Source of the DNA: Zizania palustris
Taxonomy: Eukaryota; Streptophyta; Magnoliopsida; Poales; Poaceae
Direction: 5' to 3'
NCBI GenBank assembly: GCA_019279435.1
Contig: JAAALK010000079.1
Span: 84,066,162 to 84,130,161 of the forward strand
Length of the DNA stretch: 64,000 nt
Shown: in pieces, positions 1 through 10,181 of the stretch
How the letters are laid out: each line of letters opens with the position of its first letter
How positions within the stretch are numbered: the stretch's first letter is position 1
Notes under the pieces: model-generated
Seen by the model: the letters and a program-made list of their open reading frames with translations, nothing else
The model's database searches: none
What the model was told of the DNA's origin: nothing
Position numbers and translations under genes: made by a program

Positions 1-372
1 TAATCGTTCTCACGGTCAGAGAAGGGGAAGGAAGCACCCTCACTCCAAAGTATTGAATTTTGCCCCCTCCTCTCCAAAGATGCCTTCCAACTATCAGCAG
101 GCTCAAGGCAACAAAGCTAGTGGCTCGAGACCACCAAGGAAGCCAGCTGGCCAAAGCCAGACTTTCCTTTATTGTGTGAATGGTGAAAACATAAGCCACG
201 CCACCAAGGATTGCAAGTCCATACTAGCTCTCCGGAGCAAGTATCTTGAGAGAAGCTTGGATCGAAGCACTGCAGACCGAGCCCCTCCGGTAGCACGACC
301 AAAGCCCGTGCAAGCCATCGGACGTGTAGGCAACCTTGAAGCCCCTATGCAACCTCCGGTGGCCAACATTAT
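1..372 (+). mobile_element. TE1 host element, segment 1 (gag part)
   Basis: First visible piece of a Tat-lineage Ty3/gypsy element whose left end lies outside the window. It ends at the 5-bp target site ATTAT (368-372), repeated at 10182-10186 on the far side of TE2. Removing TE2 makes the reading frame continuous, with the codons for V-A-N-I followed by M-P-P-P-K-Q. The same protein order occurs in TE4, so the assignment is firm. Confidence 0.93.
1..372 (+). pseudogene. gag: TE1 gag C-terminal fragment (zinc-knuckle region)
   Basis: Open frame from the window edge to the TE2 insertion, encoding the nucleocapsid part of a Tat-type Gag. Visible features are a basic, Gly/Lys-rich stretch, then a Cys/His cluster (FLYCVNGENISHATKDC, a C-x8-H-x4-C-like half knuckle), then the conserved ILALRSKYLER segment. 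TE4 gag has the same blocks on the opposite strand near 22900-23300 (FCCIHGENRSHATDAC and ILALRGEYLER). Gag packages the RNA and builds the cytoplasmic particle. The N-terminus is outside the window and the C-terminus is displaced about 9.8 kb by TE2, so this is a broken copy. The most upstream ATG visible (53) is internal and not the true start. Confidence 0.85.
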
Positions 373-703
373 TGTTGATAGCAAAAAATGGCATTAATGG
401 CTAGATTGTCAAAATATCAATTTTGGTAATTTGGGCCGAAAATACACATGTCCAGGGTCTGTCTGAAGCCCTACAGGGCCAAAGTCCATTGAGCTATGGG
501 CTCCGAAAGCCTCTAGCCAGCCCATGGGCTTCGGTCGGGAAGCCTTCGGAGGCCCACGCTGCCGAAGCTTCGACCCAAGGAGTAGGCCTCGATGGGCCTG
601 GCCGAAGCCCACTTCGGTAGAGGTAGAATTGTGTGCGTTTCTAGCTCAATCTTTATCTCTATCTGGCCGGATTAATAGCAGATTAGATTAGGAATTAAGG
701 TCC

Positions 704-712
704 TATAAATAG
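704..712 (+). promoter_or_regulatory. TE2 5' LTR TATA box
   Basis: TATAAATAG in the sequence context TCC-TATAAATAG-AGAGGC, matched exactly in the 3' LTR at 9230. It is the best candidate core promoter for the element, and the sequence downstream would be the R region. Confidence 0.75.
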
Positions 713-860
713 AGAGGCAAGGCCGGCGTAGAAACCCCCCCAACTCAAACCAAACCAAAGCCCCATGCTTTGATCATATTTACTTTACCTTTATTTTCCT
801 GTACCTCTTCGTGGGTTTGCCTGGAAGCCCTCCGCCGGCCACTACGAAACAGTGGTAACC

Positions 861-968
861 CTTGTTACTTCGCTTGTGAAGTATCCGTTAATCTACGTAA
901 TAGATTGCTATCGCCTTGTTACTTCGCTTGTGAAGTATCCGCTAATCTGCGTAACAGATTGCTACCTT
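861..968 (+). repeat. 54-bp tandem duplication with two small palindromes in the TE2 LTR
   Basis: Two 54-bp units (861-914 and 915-968), each containing ACTTC-GCTTGT-GAAGT and AATCT-ACGTAAT-AGATT type inverted repeats. The duplication is also present in the 3' LTR (about 9388-9495), so it predates insertion. Confidence 0.8.
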
Positions 969-1149
969 CGCTACTAGTGCAACACTTAGCAAAATTTGGT
1001 CCTCAGGCCGAATTGGTACTTCGAATCATCTTTGCTACAGGTTCCTACGTTCGGAGCTACTTCGTCGGAGGAGTCCGGAGCTGAGAGATCGGTTTTGGAG
1101 GTCCCAGGACACCCTTCGGCGGGGCACGTTTTCGTGTCAACACACTTTT

Positions 1150-1167
1150 TGGCGACTCCACCGGGGA
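1150..1167 (+). other. TE2 primer binding site
   Basis: TGGCGACTCCACCGGGGA starts 8 nt after the LTR end and fits a plant tRNA 3' end. From memory, Tat/Ogre elements with TGGCGACTCC are assigned to tRNA-Arg. The tRNA identity is an inference. Confidence 0.75.
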
Positions 1168-1180
1168 AGGCTACGCCAAC

Positions 1181-4100
1181 ATGACAAGTACGTATACATC
1201 GGCCGCCGGTACATCCACATCGACTACTACGTCTACACCGCCGACGGACACAATAGGAGGCGCGGATATCGACAACCGCAACATCTTGACACCAACACTT
1301 GAAGATATCCCCGCAGAAGACTAAGCAGAGATCGAGGCAAAGTTAAAGGCACTCCAAGACATGATGCTTGGGGGCTACATCAAGACACTTTATCTTCTTT
1401 AGAAATTGAACAAAAAATAGCCGCATCAGTAGATCAAGCCGTTAGCGCTTCACTAGCCAACCGTTTAGATTAGGCAGTCAGCTCCCAGGTAGAGGCAACT
1501 CTTAGGAGGTTTGGCTTTACTGAGGCCGCACCCCCGATTCCCATTGCTAGTGCACCACCAGCAAACCACGTATATGGTAGGACTAACGACAACACCAGCA
1601 CAATCATATCTCCGGCCTCATCACTTATGGCCGAGACCAATCATTACACCTACAGTCAAACTAACACTGCATACCACGCACCACCACCTGTGCCGGTTTC
1701 CACGCTACCCGCACCACATGCGCAGGCGCTCGGACACGAACACACCATACAAATAGCGCGCAGGGAAGAGGCCCATGGCCGACACGCTGATATCCCACCG
1801 CGTGTCGCGCCCCCGCATGAGAGGCGCATGCAAGCAACGTACCAAGATGACAAAGAGGAGTGGGTCCGTGCACTATTTAGAGAGTGTGCCGGCTTCGTGC
1901 CCAAGGGACGGGTTAGGGTTTACCGTAAGCCATACCCCGACCATCTTGATACAGTGCCCTACCCCGCGACTATAGAATCCCTGAATTCACTACGTTTGAT
2001 GGCAAGGGTAGCAAGACTACACTAGAGCACGTTAGTCAATTTTTGGCACAGTGTGGAGAAGTTAGCGGGATAGATGCGCTAAAGGTTAGATTATTTTCTC
2101 TCTCGCTATCCGGCACCGCTTTTACTTCGTTTTCGGCGCTCCCGCCGAACTCCATCCAAACGTGGGATGATTTAGAGCAAAAATTCCATGATTATTTCTA
2201 CACAGGCGAGACAAAGCTCAGGCTTTCGCATTTGACATCGGTTAAGCAGAAGGGAAAATTACTCACATGCCATTATAATTTTCAGAAATTGCCTACATGC
2301 CACTGTCAGTGACTGTGGCGGCCCCCATCTGGCAGTGACACAACGACGGCATTTTGGCAAACTGTAAAAATCGTAATGGCACAGAAAAAATTAAACCTAA
2401 GCAAAAATCTAGTGAGAGCGCCTCTGAGTACATCAAGCGTTTCAGGGATACTAGAAACCGATGTTTTAGCCTTAATATTTCAGAAAGGGATTTGGCGGAA
2501 CTAGCTTTTAACGGGTTGCGTTTCGAAATTAAAGAGAGGTTAGATAACCAAAACTTCTTAGAAGTTAGCCAAGTTCTACAGTAGGCTCTGGTCCAAGAAG
2601 GCCGAGACAAAGATAAGAAATTTATTAAGACGTTTAGCAAGCCTAGGGCTGAAATCCACACCATGGAACGTTCTGACGAGGAAGAATTGGAAGAGGAGGA
2701 CTCGACCGATATGTATGCGGTCAAATGGGTGTGGAACGCTAAGAATAAACCTGTCACCTGCTCCGAGTTACGACCTCCCCCCACAAAGAATCGACTTAGT
2801 GAGGTCAAGTACTCATTTGATATAACTAAATGTGATAAAATATTTGATTTTCTCTTAAAAAGTCAGTTTCTCAGGTTACCTAAGGGTCAGGTCATTCCAC
2901 CTACCGATGAGTTAAAGAAGCATCCATACTGTAAGTGGCATGATTCACATTCGCATAATACTAATGTTTGTAATGTTTTTCGACGACAGATACAATCGGC
3001 CATAGAAGAAGGACGATTAAAGATAGACCATGACCCGAAGATGAAGCTGGATAAAGATCCTTTTCCAGTCAACGCCGTCGACCTCGGTGAAAAGAAGGTG
3101 TTGATTCGGCCAGAATAGGCCGAGTCAGCTAGAGGGAAAGGTGTAATTGTTGGAGAACCACGCACTCGCACACTCGTGCCAAAGAATGCCGAGATAGGAG
3201 TGTGGAAACAGAACATTGATACCCCTTCGGCTAAGGCTCGCAAGAGGCCGAAGGTAACATATAACATGCTATTGAACAAGCATCAGAGGAGGGCCAAGGA
3301 AGCAGGTCCACACGCTAAGCTAAAATGGACGAAGGATCCAAGACCCTCAAAGGGTGGCTTCGGACCGAAGCAGGCGAACCCTCCGCACGAAGGCTTCGAG
3401 CCACAGTGGCCTGATGCTCCGCACAATGGTTCCGAGCCACAACGGCCAAACCCACCGTACAACAGCTTCGAGCCCCAGTGGTCAGGTCCCCTATACAACA
3501 ACTTCGGCCCCCAATGGCCGAACCCCGCACCGTGTTGGACTTCTCTGATAGGAGGCTTTGGCCCGCACTGGCCGAACATACCTTTGGCCTGGCGAGACCC
3601 TTCGCTGGTGTGGTCTGAGATACCTTCGACTTGGCCGAACCCCCCTCCAGGTAACGGGTTTGGCTCACAGTGAGCGAGGCCACTAGAGCCACCGATGCCT
3701 CTGCCGTATGACTGGGCGGATACCCCATGGGCTCGGTACATGTCTAGGTTAGGGTGCCCTCTGCAACCTAACACTATGCCTTGTTTTCCTTCGGAGTATT
3801 ATGGATGGCAGGGGCAAACAAACATAGCAGAGGGGGGCATCGTCCACAGACTGTCCGTGGTGCCTCCGAATCAGACCATACAAAGCAAAGCCGAAGGGTG
3901 CGAGCATGCGGAGGCCGAGGATAGAGAGTCCGAGGCCATAACCATCAGAGTCGGGTCTCAGGAAGTCCCAATCTCGAAGACTTCGTCACCGAGATATGAT
4001 GGAGGTAAGTCTCACGCTTCGGCCGAGCTCTGCGCCGAAGCCTGGTTCGGTCGGCCGAACGAGGCCTGCCTGTCTGTCGGGGTTTGTAGCGAAGGACCCT

Positions 4101-4258
4101 CCAAAAACAGGGTGCACAAGGCCGAAGGGCGCAATACCACTTCGGCCAAAATTAATGGGAGCCGAACAGTCGTGCCCGGCACCAAGCCGCAACCATCTTG
4201 GGCCCCTCCAGGCATGTCCAAATCACAGAAGAGACGCCTACAAAGACTACGGGCATAG
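1181..4258 (+). pseudogene. gag: TE2 gag (broken)
   Basis: Gag polyprotein of a Tat-type element. ATG 1181 follows the PBS and opens a Ser/Thr-rich N-terminus. A stop near 1322 and frame changes near 1350 and 1975 follow. The capsid core is readable at 1960-2250 (TWDDLEQKFHDYFYTGE) and resumes after the MITE at 2398 (SESASEYIKRFRDTRNRCF). A Cys/His segment typical of this group follows near 2925-2990 (HPYCKWHDSHSHNTNVCNVF). Then comes a Pro/Gly-rich domain with repeated FEPQWP-like motifs (about 3340-3660). In-frame stops occur at 2582, 3116 and 3671. The frame before the MITE and the frame after it become identical once the 146-bp insert plus its 9-bp duplication is removed. Confidence 0.82.
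2252..2397 (+). mobile_element. 146-bp MULE-like MITE in TE2 gag
   Basis: Insert flanked by near-identical 9-bp sequences TAAGCAGAA (2243-2251) and TAAGCAAAA (2398-2406). The first and last roughly 50 bp are imperfect inverted repeats, with GTGCCATTA/ATGCCATTA and GCCAAAATGCC/GCCTACATGCC near each end, and there is an inner CAGTGAC/GTCACTG hairpin. A 9-bp duplication is the signature of Mutator-type transposases. It splits the Gag capsid frame. Confidence 0.7.
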
Positions 4259-4261
4259 GAG

Positions 4262-5128
4262 ATGCACGAGAAGAAAGCTGAGGCCGAGCGCAACGCTATC
4301 TTCGAGGAAATCCGCCCTCGGCCAGCTACAAAGCAGGTATGGAGGGAGAAGCCGGTTGATATAACCAACCTGGCTCAGAGTCCGAGCGACGACGAAGATG
4401 ACATGCTCGACGACGATTACTCGCCCATCTCTGAAGGGCCCGCACCCCAGGTGATGGACATCAACATCATCATGTTACCTGCCGAGTTCGCCCTACCGCG
4501 GGATGAGGCCGAGGTTGCTCAATTGAACCTCGGCCCGCGCAATGCCATCTTCGAGAAGCCCAAGGACTCGGCTCGCTATCTAAAGCCCCTCTATGTCAGA
4601 GGTAACATCGATGGGAAGCCAATTTCCCGAATGCTAGTCGACGGCGGTGCCACCGTTAACTTAATGCCTTATTCGTTGTTGAAGAAACTTGGCAGGGACG
4701 AGGATGACCTAAAGAAGACCAACTTGATGCTCAACGGCTTCAACAGCGAGAGCTCCGAGGCCAAGGGGGTACTCTCTATGGAGTTGATGGTGGGCAACAA
4801 GACATTGCCAACATCATTTTTCGTCGTTGACGTACAAGGTAACTATAGCGTATTACTCGGACGCCACTGGATTCATGCGAACTGTTGCATTCCTTCTACT
4901 CTTCACCAGTGCTTGATACAGTGGGATGGCGATGAGGTGGAGGTCATCCCCGCAGATACTTCGGCCCAAGTAGCATTGGCCGATGTATCAGTTGACGCCG
5001 TCCATAAAAAAGTAGAGTGTTTGTCAGGTAGAGACCTTTCGGACTACAATTTTGTTAGCGTATCCAGAGGACGGTTTGTACCAGTGTCTGTAAAGCCGGC
5101 TGGAGTAGCACGGCTATTTTTGTATTAA
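4262..5128 (+). pseudogene. TE2 aspartic protease region
   Basis: Open frame of 288 codons in the same phase as the last gag segment, separated from it by a single stop at 4256-4258. It encodes an acidic linker (DDEDDMLDDDYSP) and a retropepsin-like domain with the catalytic motif MLVDGGATVNLMPYSLLKKLG-like near 4632-4690. Here the usual D-T/S-G is D-G-G, normal for Tat elements. Further conserved blocks are LLGRHWIH near 4855 and IQWDGDEVEVI near 4918. The domain would cleave the Gag-Pol polyprotein in the particle. The frame closes with TAA at 5126-5128, just before a frame change into the RT segment, so the polyprotein is broken here. Confidence 0.8.
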
Positions 5129-6671
5129 TGGTCATGTCTAGCAAAAGTAATCTAGATTGGCTAAAGTCTCGTGTGGAGCAGTATCGGTCTAATAAAGACG
5201 GTATTGCCGAAGCCATCGAGGACTTTAGCGAAGTAGAAAAATTAGGACAGGGTTTTGCATCGGCCGATCCCTTGGAGGAGGCCGACATAGGTGATGGTAG
5301 CATTCGAAGGCTGACTTTTGTAAACCAACATTTGCAGCCCGATGAAAAGGCTAAAGTAATAAAGTTACTTCAGTCGTATGTCGATTGTTTCGCATGGGAG
5401 TTAGCGAGATGCCAGGGCTAAGCCACAAGCTCGTGGAGCATCGGCTGCCCATCAAGTCCGGATTTAGGCCTTATAAGCAGCCTCCCCGCCGCTTTAATTC
5501 GGCCGTCTATGACCGAGTTAAAGAGGAAGTGGAACGACTACTCAAGGCTGAATTTATTGGGCCGTGCAGGTACGCGGAATGGGTTGCTAACATTGTGCCT
5601 ATAGAGAAGAAAGGGAGTGGCAAGATATGGGTATGCATTGATTTCAGGGATCTGAACAGAGCCACTCCAAAGGACGAGTATCCAATGCCGATAGCCGACA
5701 TGCTGATCAACGATGCTTCAGGACACAAGGTACTAAGTTTTCTTGATGGCAATGCTGGTTAAAATCAAATTTTTATGGCCGAAGAGGATGTCTACAAGTC
5801 TGCCTTTCGATGCCCTGGTTTTGTCGGTTTGTTTGAGTGGGTCATCATGACTTTTGGTTTGAAAAATGCCGGCGCCACATATCAGCGCGCTATGAACCTA
5901 ATCTTTCATGACTTGTTAGGAGTTATGCTAGAAGTTTACATCGATGATGTCGTAGTCAAATCGGATGCTATGGGAAACCATTTAGCCGATTTGGAGGTTG
6001 CTTTCGATAGGATGCGACAGTATGGGTTGAAAATGAACCCACTCAAGTGTGCTTTTGGCGTGTCGACGGGTAAGTTCTTAGGTTTCATGATTCACGAGAG
6101 AGGCATAGAGATTGATCCTAAGAGACTTGAGAAGATTAGAAACATTGCAGCGCCGACATGCAAAAAAGATGTGCAAAAGTTGCTAGGCAAGTTGAACTAT
6201 TTGCGTCGCTTTATATCCAACTTGTCCGGCAAGATTGATGCCTTTGTCCCCATACTCCGACTAAATAACGAAGCCGAGTTCACTTGGGGGGCAAGCCAAC
6301 AAAATGCTTTCGAAAAAATCAAGGAGTGCTTGTCGTCACCGCCGGTGGTGAGAGCACCTAAAGCCAGGATTCCATTTCAGTTATACATCGCCGCTGAAGG
6401 TAGCGTGATTGGAGCCATGCTAACCCAGGAGGTAGAGGGGAAGGATTACATCATCACATTCTTGAGCCGCCGCCTGCTGGATGCCGAAACTAGGTACACG
6501 TTTGTGGAACGATTGTGTTTATCACTTTATTACGCGTGCACTAAGTTACGCCACTATCTTCTCCCCACTACATGTGTTGTCGTTTGCCAAACCGATGTTA
6601 TGAAGCACATGTTACAGAAGCCGATTCTAAGTGGAAGAATCAGAAAATGGGCTTACGCGTTGATTGAGTAA
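5128..6671 (+). pseudogene. TE2 reverse transcriptase and RNase H
   Basis: RT is read in pieces: the start of pol near 5128-5421, then after a +/-1 shift 5385-5762, then past a TAA (5760) to 6671 in the same frame. Visible RT blocks are the fingers region (EWVANIVPIEKKGSGKIWVC), FRDLNRATPKDEYPMP, the palm motif FGLKNAGATYQRAMN and the catalytic box VYIDDVVVKS near 5938. The RNase H1-type domain follows (FQLYIAAEGSVIGAMLTQ, then ETRYTFVERLCLSLYYACTKLRHYL). The first catalytic Asp is replaced (YIAAE), as often happens in Tat elements, which carry a second RNase H. It makes cDNA from element RNA in the particle. The TAA replaces the Tyr codon of the conserved G-Y-x-Q motif. Confidence 0.85.
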
Positions 6672-6674
6672 GAT

Positions 6675-7583
6675 TTGACCTACGAACCCCTGAAAACGAT
6701 GAAAGGCCAAGTCGTAACCAACTTTATAGTTGACCATCACATAGATGTTAGCTGGAGTGATACTATTGCTTTAGTTGAGGTAGTACCATGGAAACTTTAT
6801 TTTGATGGTTTGGCTTGCAAGAGTGGCCAAGGCATTGGAGTGGTTCTCATATCACCTAATGGGATGCATTTTGAAGCTTTGACTCGATTAGAATTTTCTT
6901 CGACTAACAACCAAGCCAAATACGAGGCTTTATTGTTAGGTCTTGAATTACTAGAAACTGTAGGTGCTAAACATGTTCATGCATACGGTGATTCTTTGTT
7001 ATTAGTGCAACAAGTAGCTAAGAGTGCTCAATGTTTTAACGGTTTACTGAATAGTTACTTGGATAAATGTCTAGACATAGTTGCCACTTTCGATGACTTC
7101 AAAATTTCTCACGTGCCAAGAGAAGCCAATTCAGTCGCAAATGATTTGTCTCAGCAAGCATCTGGTTACCAAGTCAGGAGAGGGAAATTTTCTGTATTGG
7201 AGAAGCCGATGCTCAACCTCGCTACCGAAGCCAGTAACAGTGGGCAGACGCACACTCCGGGTCGAACCCCTTGGGTCACCGAAGGCCACCGCACGCTGAA
7301 GCCCCTGGATCAGAGTGTTCTGCCAACCAAGGGATCTGGCACCCCGGAGCCCATAGTCCGAAGCCTCCCGAACGGAGAAGGCTCCTCGGAGTCCGAAACC
7401 TCCGGAGGGCTTCGGCCCAGCACACTCCGAATGGCCACCCAAGCTAGGCTTCGGCAGGGGCTGGAATGGATCGCGGGGCACCCCGAAGTCAGTAGTTTAG
7501 AAGTTTGTTTAGAAGATGGACCAGCAAAACCCTCTGAAACCTATAAGGGCGATTGGAGAGAGTCCCAATCGTCCAATATTTGA
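6675..7583 (+). pseudogene. TE2 second RNase H (aRH) plus low-complexity linker
   Basis: A frame continuing from RNase H1 past one stop (6669-6671). It holds a complete archaeal-type RNase H: KLYFDGLACKSGQGIGVVLI (Asp 1), STNNQAKYEALLLGLELL (Glu), HAYGDSLLLVQQV (Asp) and HVPREANSVANDLSQQA (last Asp). The presence of aRH between RNase H1 and integrase defines the Tat lineage. From about 7200 to 7500 the frame runs through a GC-rich, CCGAAG-dense linker without a counterpart in TE4, then meets a frameshift near 7553-7583. All four acidic residues are present, in contrast to the degenerate RNase H1 upstream. Confidence 0.85.
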
Positions 7584-8812
7584 GAGACCCTAGCCAAAGG
7601 GTTGATCAGAAGGTTCGGCGACAAGCGTTCAAATTCGTGTTGATAGACGACACATTGTATCACCGAACCATCGACGAAGCACTATTGAAGTGTTTAGACC
7701 ATGAGCAGTCTTGGGTGGCTACATGGGATGTCCATGAAGGGCTTTGTGGCACTCATCAGTCGGCCCAAAAAATGAGTTGGATGCTCAAAAGAGTAGGTTT
7801 TTATTGGCCGACTATGACTGAAGATTGTTTCAAATACTATAGAGGGTGTGAAGCATGTTAGAGGTTTGGCAATATTCAGTTAGCTCCTGCCTCCTTGCTC
7901 AATCCTATTGTCAAGCCATGGCCGTTTCGAGGTTGGGGTTTAGACTTCATCGGCCAGATTCACCCTCCTTTCTCAAAAGGGCATCGGTTCGTGTTGATGG
8001 CAGCGGATTACTTCACTAAGTGGACCGAGGCTGTACCTCTCAAGAACATGACTCACAATGAGGTACGTGATTTTATTTTGAAGCACATCATACATAGATT
8101 CGGCATTCCCCAAACCCTTACTACAGATCAAGGTAGTTCGTTTGTTTCTGGAGAAGTAAGGGACTTCGTCGAATATTATGGTATTAAGTTGATAAACTCT
8201 TCACCTTACTATGCTCAGGCCAATGGTCAGGCCGAGTCTAGTAATAAAACCGTGATTAAGCTCATTAAGAAGAAAATTGAGGAGTTTCCTAAAAGGTGGC
8301 ATGAGGTGCTTTTCGAGGCTCTATGGGCTTGTAGGATTGCAAAGCACGGTGCCACCAAGGTCAGTCCATATGAGTTGGTATATGGACAAGAGGCCATTCT
8401 GCCTGTAGAGGTAGATCTTGGCTCCTTAAGAGTGTTAAAGCAAAACGGCTTATCGGTCAATGAGTATGAAGCTCTTCTGAAGGATAATCTAGAGGAAGTG
8501 ACCGATAAGAGACTAAGGGCTTTAGAAGCCATAGAAGTAGACAAGAAGAGAGTATCTAAAGCCTACAATAAGAAGGTTAAACCAAAATCATTTCAAATAG
8601 GATATTTAGTGTGGAAAATAATTTTACCCTTAGGCACGAAGAGTCCCAAGTTTGGTAAATGGTCACCTAGTTGGGAAGGTCATTTTAAGATAGCCGAAAT
8701 TGCTCCCAGCAACGAATACGTGTTGGAATCCCTGCAGGGAGAGTGGTTTCGAAGAGCTTTGAATGGTAGGTACTTGAAAAAGTATTTCCCAAGTGTGTGT
8801 CAAACATCATAA
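7553..8812 (+). pseudogene. TE2 integrase (one internal stop)
   Basis: Integrase in one frame apart from TAG at 7859-7861. The HHCC zinc-binding domain lies at about 7730-7860 (VHEGLCGTHQSAQKM through YRGCEAC). The catalytic core has Asp in GLDFIGQIHPP (about 7938), Asp in TTDQGSSFVSG (about 8125) and Glu in ANGQAESSNK (about 8234). The C-terminal GPY/F-like domain has KFGKWSPSWEGHFKIAEI and ends LNGRYLKKYFPS. No chromodomain follows, consistent with Tat rather than Tekay elements. The internal TAG falls at the linker right after the second Cys of the zinc finger. Integrase would insert the cDNA into nuclear DNA. Confidence 0.88.
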
Positions 8813-8880
8813 AAGTGTCGGAAAGCTGATATGGATGGTATCGTCTTCAGATCGTTGTGCTTTTAGTTCACTAGTTCACT

Positions 8881-8898
8881 AAAAGGCAGGGGGGCATG
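8881..8898 (+). other. TE2 polypurine tract
   Basis: AAAAGGCAGGGGGGCATG immediately upstream of the 3' LTR, the site expected to prime plus-strand DNA synthesis. Confidence 0.7.
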
Positions 8899-10181
8899 TG
8901 TTGATAGCAAAAAATGGCATTAATGGCTAGATTGTCAAAATATCAATTTTGGTAATTTGGGCCGAAAATACACATGTCCAGGGTCTGACCGAAGCCCTAC
9001 AGGGCCGAAGTCCATTGAGCTATGGGCTCCGAAAGCCTCTAGCCAGTCCATGGGCTTCGGCCGGGAAGCCTTCGGAGGCCCACGTTGCCGAAGCTTCAGC
9101 CCAAGGAGCAGGCCTCGACGGGCCTGGCTGAAGCCCACTTCGGTAGAGATAGAATTGTGTGCGTTTCCAGCTCAATCTTTATCTCAATCTGGCCAGATTA
9201 ATAGCAGATTAGATTAGGAATTAAGCTCCTATAAATAGAGAGGCAAGGCCAGCGTAGAAACCCCCCCAACTCAAACCAAACCAAATCCCCATGCTTTGAT
9301 CATATTTACTTTACCTTTATTTTCCTGTACCTCTTCATGGGTTTTCCTGGAAGCCCTCCGCTGGCCACTATGGAACAGTGGTAACACTTGTTACTTCGCT
9401 TGTGAAGTATCCGTTAATCTACGTAATAGATTGCTATCGCCTTGTTACTTCGCCTGTGAAGTATCCGCTAATCTGCGTAACAGATTGCTACCTTCGCTAC
9501 TAGGGCAACACTTAGCAAAATTCGGTCCTCAGGCCGAATTGGTACTTCGAATCATATTTGCTGCAGGTTCCTACATTCGGAGCTACTTCATCAGAGGAGT
9601 CCGGAGCTGAGAGATCGGTTTCGGAGGTCCAAGGACACCCTTCGGCGGGACTGCAGGCTCCGACCACAGGCTTCACCAGTATACTTCATCGCAACGGGCT
9701 TCGCCATGACTATACTCCACACCGGACGAAGTTGCACTCGCGCGCGGCACTCGCGTTATTATTCCGTTGTTTGCTGTATCGGAGATCGCATGCCGAACCC
9801 CGCTGTTCGGACGTTATCATCGCGTCCAGATCCATTCGGAGTCCATCTTCGGCCGGATCAGTCCGAACGCCGAAGCACCTTTCGGTGGAGTACTTCGCAC
9901 CAGACGCCGAAGGTACACTTCGGTGAACCCTTCGCACCAGACTTCGAACCAGACGGGCTCCGACTGGTTTGCTGATCTTATTCTGTTTAATCTATATCTT
10001 TCGGCTAATTGGATTATTTTGTGTAATCTAGTTGCCTAGCGACTCCACCCCCCTTATCACGACTAAGGGTAGTCGGAACACGACATCGGTGCCACGTCAT
10101 GCTTAGGCTTGTTCCTAAGTATCCGTGCACTTTTGGATCGTCAAACTGACCCAAGTGCGGGGGCACGTTTTTGTGTCAACA
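8899..10181 (+). repeat. TE2 3' LTR (full length)
   Basis: 1283-bp LTR beginning TGTTGATAGC and ending TGTGTCAACA. It contains the TATA box at 9230 and the 54-bp duplication. The extra 513-bp segment absent from the 5' copy is rich in TTCGG/CCGAA motifs and includes the sequence GCGACTCCACCCCCC near 10038, resembling a decayed PBS-like string. Confidence 0.95.
9230..9238 (+). promoter_or_regulatory. TE2 3' LTR TATA box
   Basis: TATAAATAG, identical in context to the 5' LTR copy at 704. Confidence 0.7.

Larger units (their letters stand above)
373..1142 (+). repeat. TE2 5' LTR (internally deleted)
   Basis: 770-bp LTR starting TGTTGATAGC and ending GTGTCAACA. It aligns with the 3' LTR from the start to about 1120, then jumps to the last 25 bp or so. 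It therefore lacks about 513 bp that are present at roughly 9648-10160 of the 3' LTR. A TATA box and a 54-bp tandem duplication lie in the shared part. Confidence 0.95.
373..10181 (+). mobile_element. TE2: full-length Tat-lineage Ty3/gypsy retrotransposon
   Basis: Complete element of 9.8 kb with LTRs beginning TGTTGA and ending TCAACA, a PBS right after the 5' LTR, a G-rich PPT before the 3' LTR, and the perfect TSD ATTAT (368-372 and 10182-10186). Internal order is gag, protease, RT, RNase H, second RNase H (aRH) and integrase. The aRH placed between RNase H and integrase is the hallmark of the Tat/Ogre lineage. There is no chromodomain, and unlike TE1 and TE4 no antisense gene follows integrase: only about 85 bp separate the integrase stop from the 3' LTR. 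Multiple stops and frameshifts make it non-autonomous today. Confidence 0.96.
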
